Shown here piece by piece: positions 6,091 through 6,722 of a DNA stretch of 6,722 nucleotides. The notes beneath the pieces were generated by a model, which was given only the letters and a program-made list of their open reading frames with translations, was not told the origin of the DNA and did no database searches. The DNA comes from an uncultured Aquimarina sp. (lineage in GTDB: Bacteria; Bacteroidota; Bacteroidia; Flavobacteriales; Flavobacteriaceae), in assembly GCA_937958735.1 (NCBI GenBank), contig CALGNG010000019.1:1-6722 (forward strand), in the 5' to 3' direction. The number at the start of each line of letters is the position of its first letter. The first letter of the stretch is position 1. A program made the translations under genes and the position numbers.

Positions 6091-6722
6091 TTAATTTCCA
6101 ACAGAAAGTTTTCTACTTAGTACATTTGATCCATAAATAATTTTTATAATATAATTTCCAGCAGAAATATTATTATTTAAAATTAGACTTACTTCGTTAC
6201 TTGATTTTTCTTCTAAAACAGTTTTTCTATAAGTTATTTGTCCTAAACTGTTGTAAATAATTATTCCAACTTTATTGGTTAGGTTTTTATTAAATTTTAT
6301 AGATAATTCTGCAGCTTCGTTTATTGGATTAGGATAAATATAACCTAAATCGTTTTGTGTAAACTCTATATCGTTAATAGAAAGTGTAGGAGGTGTGGCG
6401 GTAAATTCTGTTCCGAAAAGAACATCTTGCCAAAGCGCTGTATTTGCAGGGTTATTATTACTGTGGTTATTAAACCAAGTAGTTTCTGCATTAGGGCTAT
6501 CAAAAAACTGTGGTTCGGTATGTGTTAACGACCATTGGTATGCATCAAAAGCCATTTCATGTAAATCTTGTTCTAATGTAGCATCAGAACTTAAGTTTTG
6601 ACTTCCTCTTTCTCCTATATTGGTATCCAAATCAAATAAGCTCCATCCATCTGGAGAGGCTCCTGATGCCGAATTTGAAAAACGGTGGGCTTTTAAATTG
6701 TCTCTTATTATTCCTACACTAT
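6091..6722 (-). CDS. T9SS-secreted protein, C-terminal part (5' end outside window)
   Basis: The frame is open from the window's right edge to the stop at 6091-6093, giving the last 209 residues of a longer protein; a TTG near 6630 is not a credible start because the frame continues upstream with ordinary protein sequence. The last 80 or so residues are a type A T9SS sorting domain: IYPNPINEAAELSIKF opens it, a central VGIIIYNSLGQ strand follows, and it ends with GNYIIKI and RKLSVGN. This directs the protein across the outer membrane, with the domain normally removed on release or surface attachment. The 120 or so residues before it (containing DGWSLFDLDTNIGERGSQ, DLHEMAFDAYQWSL and ETTWFNNHSNNN) are the end of the cargo domain, rich in Asp, Asn and aromatic residues, which I do not recognise; an extracellular hydrolase is possible but not shown. 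A strong terminator lies directly downstream. Confidence 0.9.
   Translation of the reverse strand, partial: SVGIIRDNLKAHRFSNSASGASPDGWSLFDLDTNIGERGSQNLSSDATLEQDLHEMAFDAYQWSLTHTEPQFFDSPNAETTWFNNHSNNNPANTALWQDVLFGTEFTATPPTLSINDIEFTQNDLGYIYPNPINEAAELSIKFNKNLTNKVGIIIYNSLGQITYRKTVLEEKSSNEVSLILNNNISAGNYIIKIIYGSNVLSRKLSVGN

Noticed and set aside
6395..6601. Plus-strand open frame opposite the T9SS cargo gene
   Set aside because: It is antisense to coherent protein sequence continuous with the T9SS sorting domain; no domain or start signal supports it.
1..6722. A new defence, mobile or CRISPR-like system
   Set aside because: Apart from the unidentified portions of the secreted and envelope proteins, all genes belong to known families; there are no spaced repeats, transposase, integrase, nuclease or toxin-antitoxin signatures, and no shift in base composition was apparent.

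Overview
The window looks like ordinary chromosomal DNA from an AT-rich member of the Bacteroidota, most likely class Flavobacteriia. The evidence is a type IX secretion (T9SS) C-terminal sorting domain, a secreted protein with a CarboxypepD_reg-like domain, several matches to the Bacteroidota -7 promoter box TAnnTTTG placed just before genes, and the near absence of Shine-Dalgarno sequences. The genus cannot be told from this stretch.

Layout from left to right: (1) positions 1-1075, minus strand, the N-terminal 358 residues of a COG2509-type FAD-dependent dehydrogenase, whose C-terminus lies beyond the window; (2) a 102-bp divergent intergenic region with one promoter-like box for each direction; (3) positions 1178-3251, plus strand, a probable two-gene unit with a 34-bp gap: a SpoU/TrmH-family RNA 2'-O-methyltransferase followed by an integral-membrane M48 (Ste24-like) zinc metalloprotease; (4) a 194-bp convergent gap that holds two inverted-repeat structures; (5) positions 3446-4360, minus strand, a family II manganese-dependent inorganic pyrophosphatase with a good promoter candidate; (6) positions 4485-5984, minus strand, an exported 499-residue protein with an N-terminal CarboxypepD_reg-like domain and no TonB-dependent receptor barrel; (7) a strong hairpin terminator at 6039-6071; (8) positions 6091-6722, minus strand, the C-terminal 209 residues of a T9SS-secreted protein whose main domain I do not recognise.

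The genes do not form one pathway. The intracellular ones are housekeeping-like (RNA modification, pyrophosphate removal, membrane protein quality control, a flavoprotein of unknown substrate), and the two at the right edge belong to the cell envelope or the secreted proteome. I found no mobile element, CRISPR array, tRNA, rRNA, prophage or defence module, and no convincing sign of an undescribed system. The points most worth checking are the two start-site corrections (one with a possible leaderless promoter), the three-part alternating repeat at 3315-3341, and the unidentified T9SS cargo and envelope protein.
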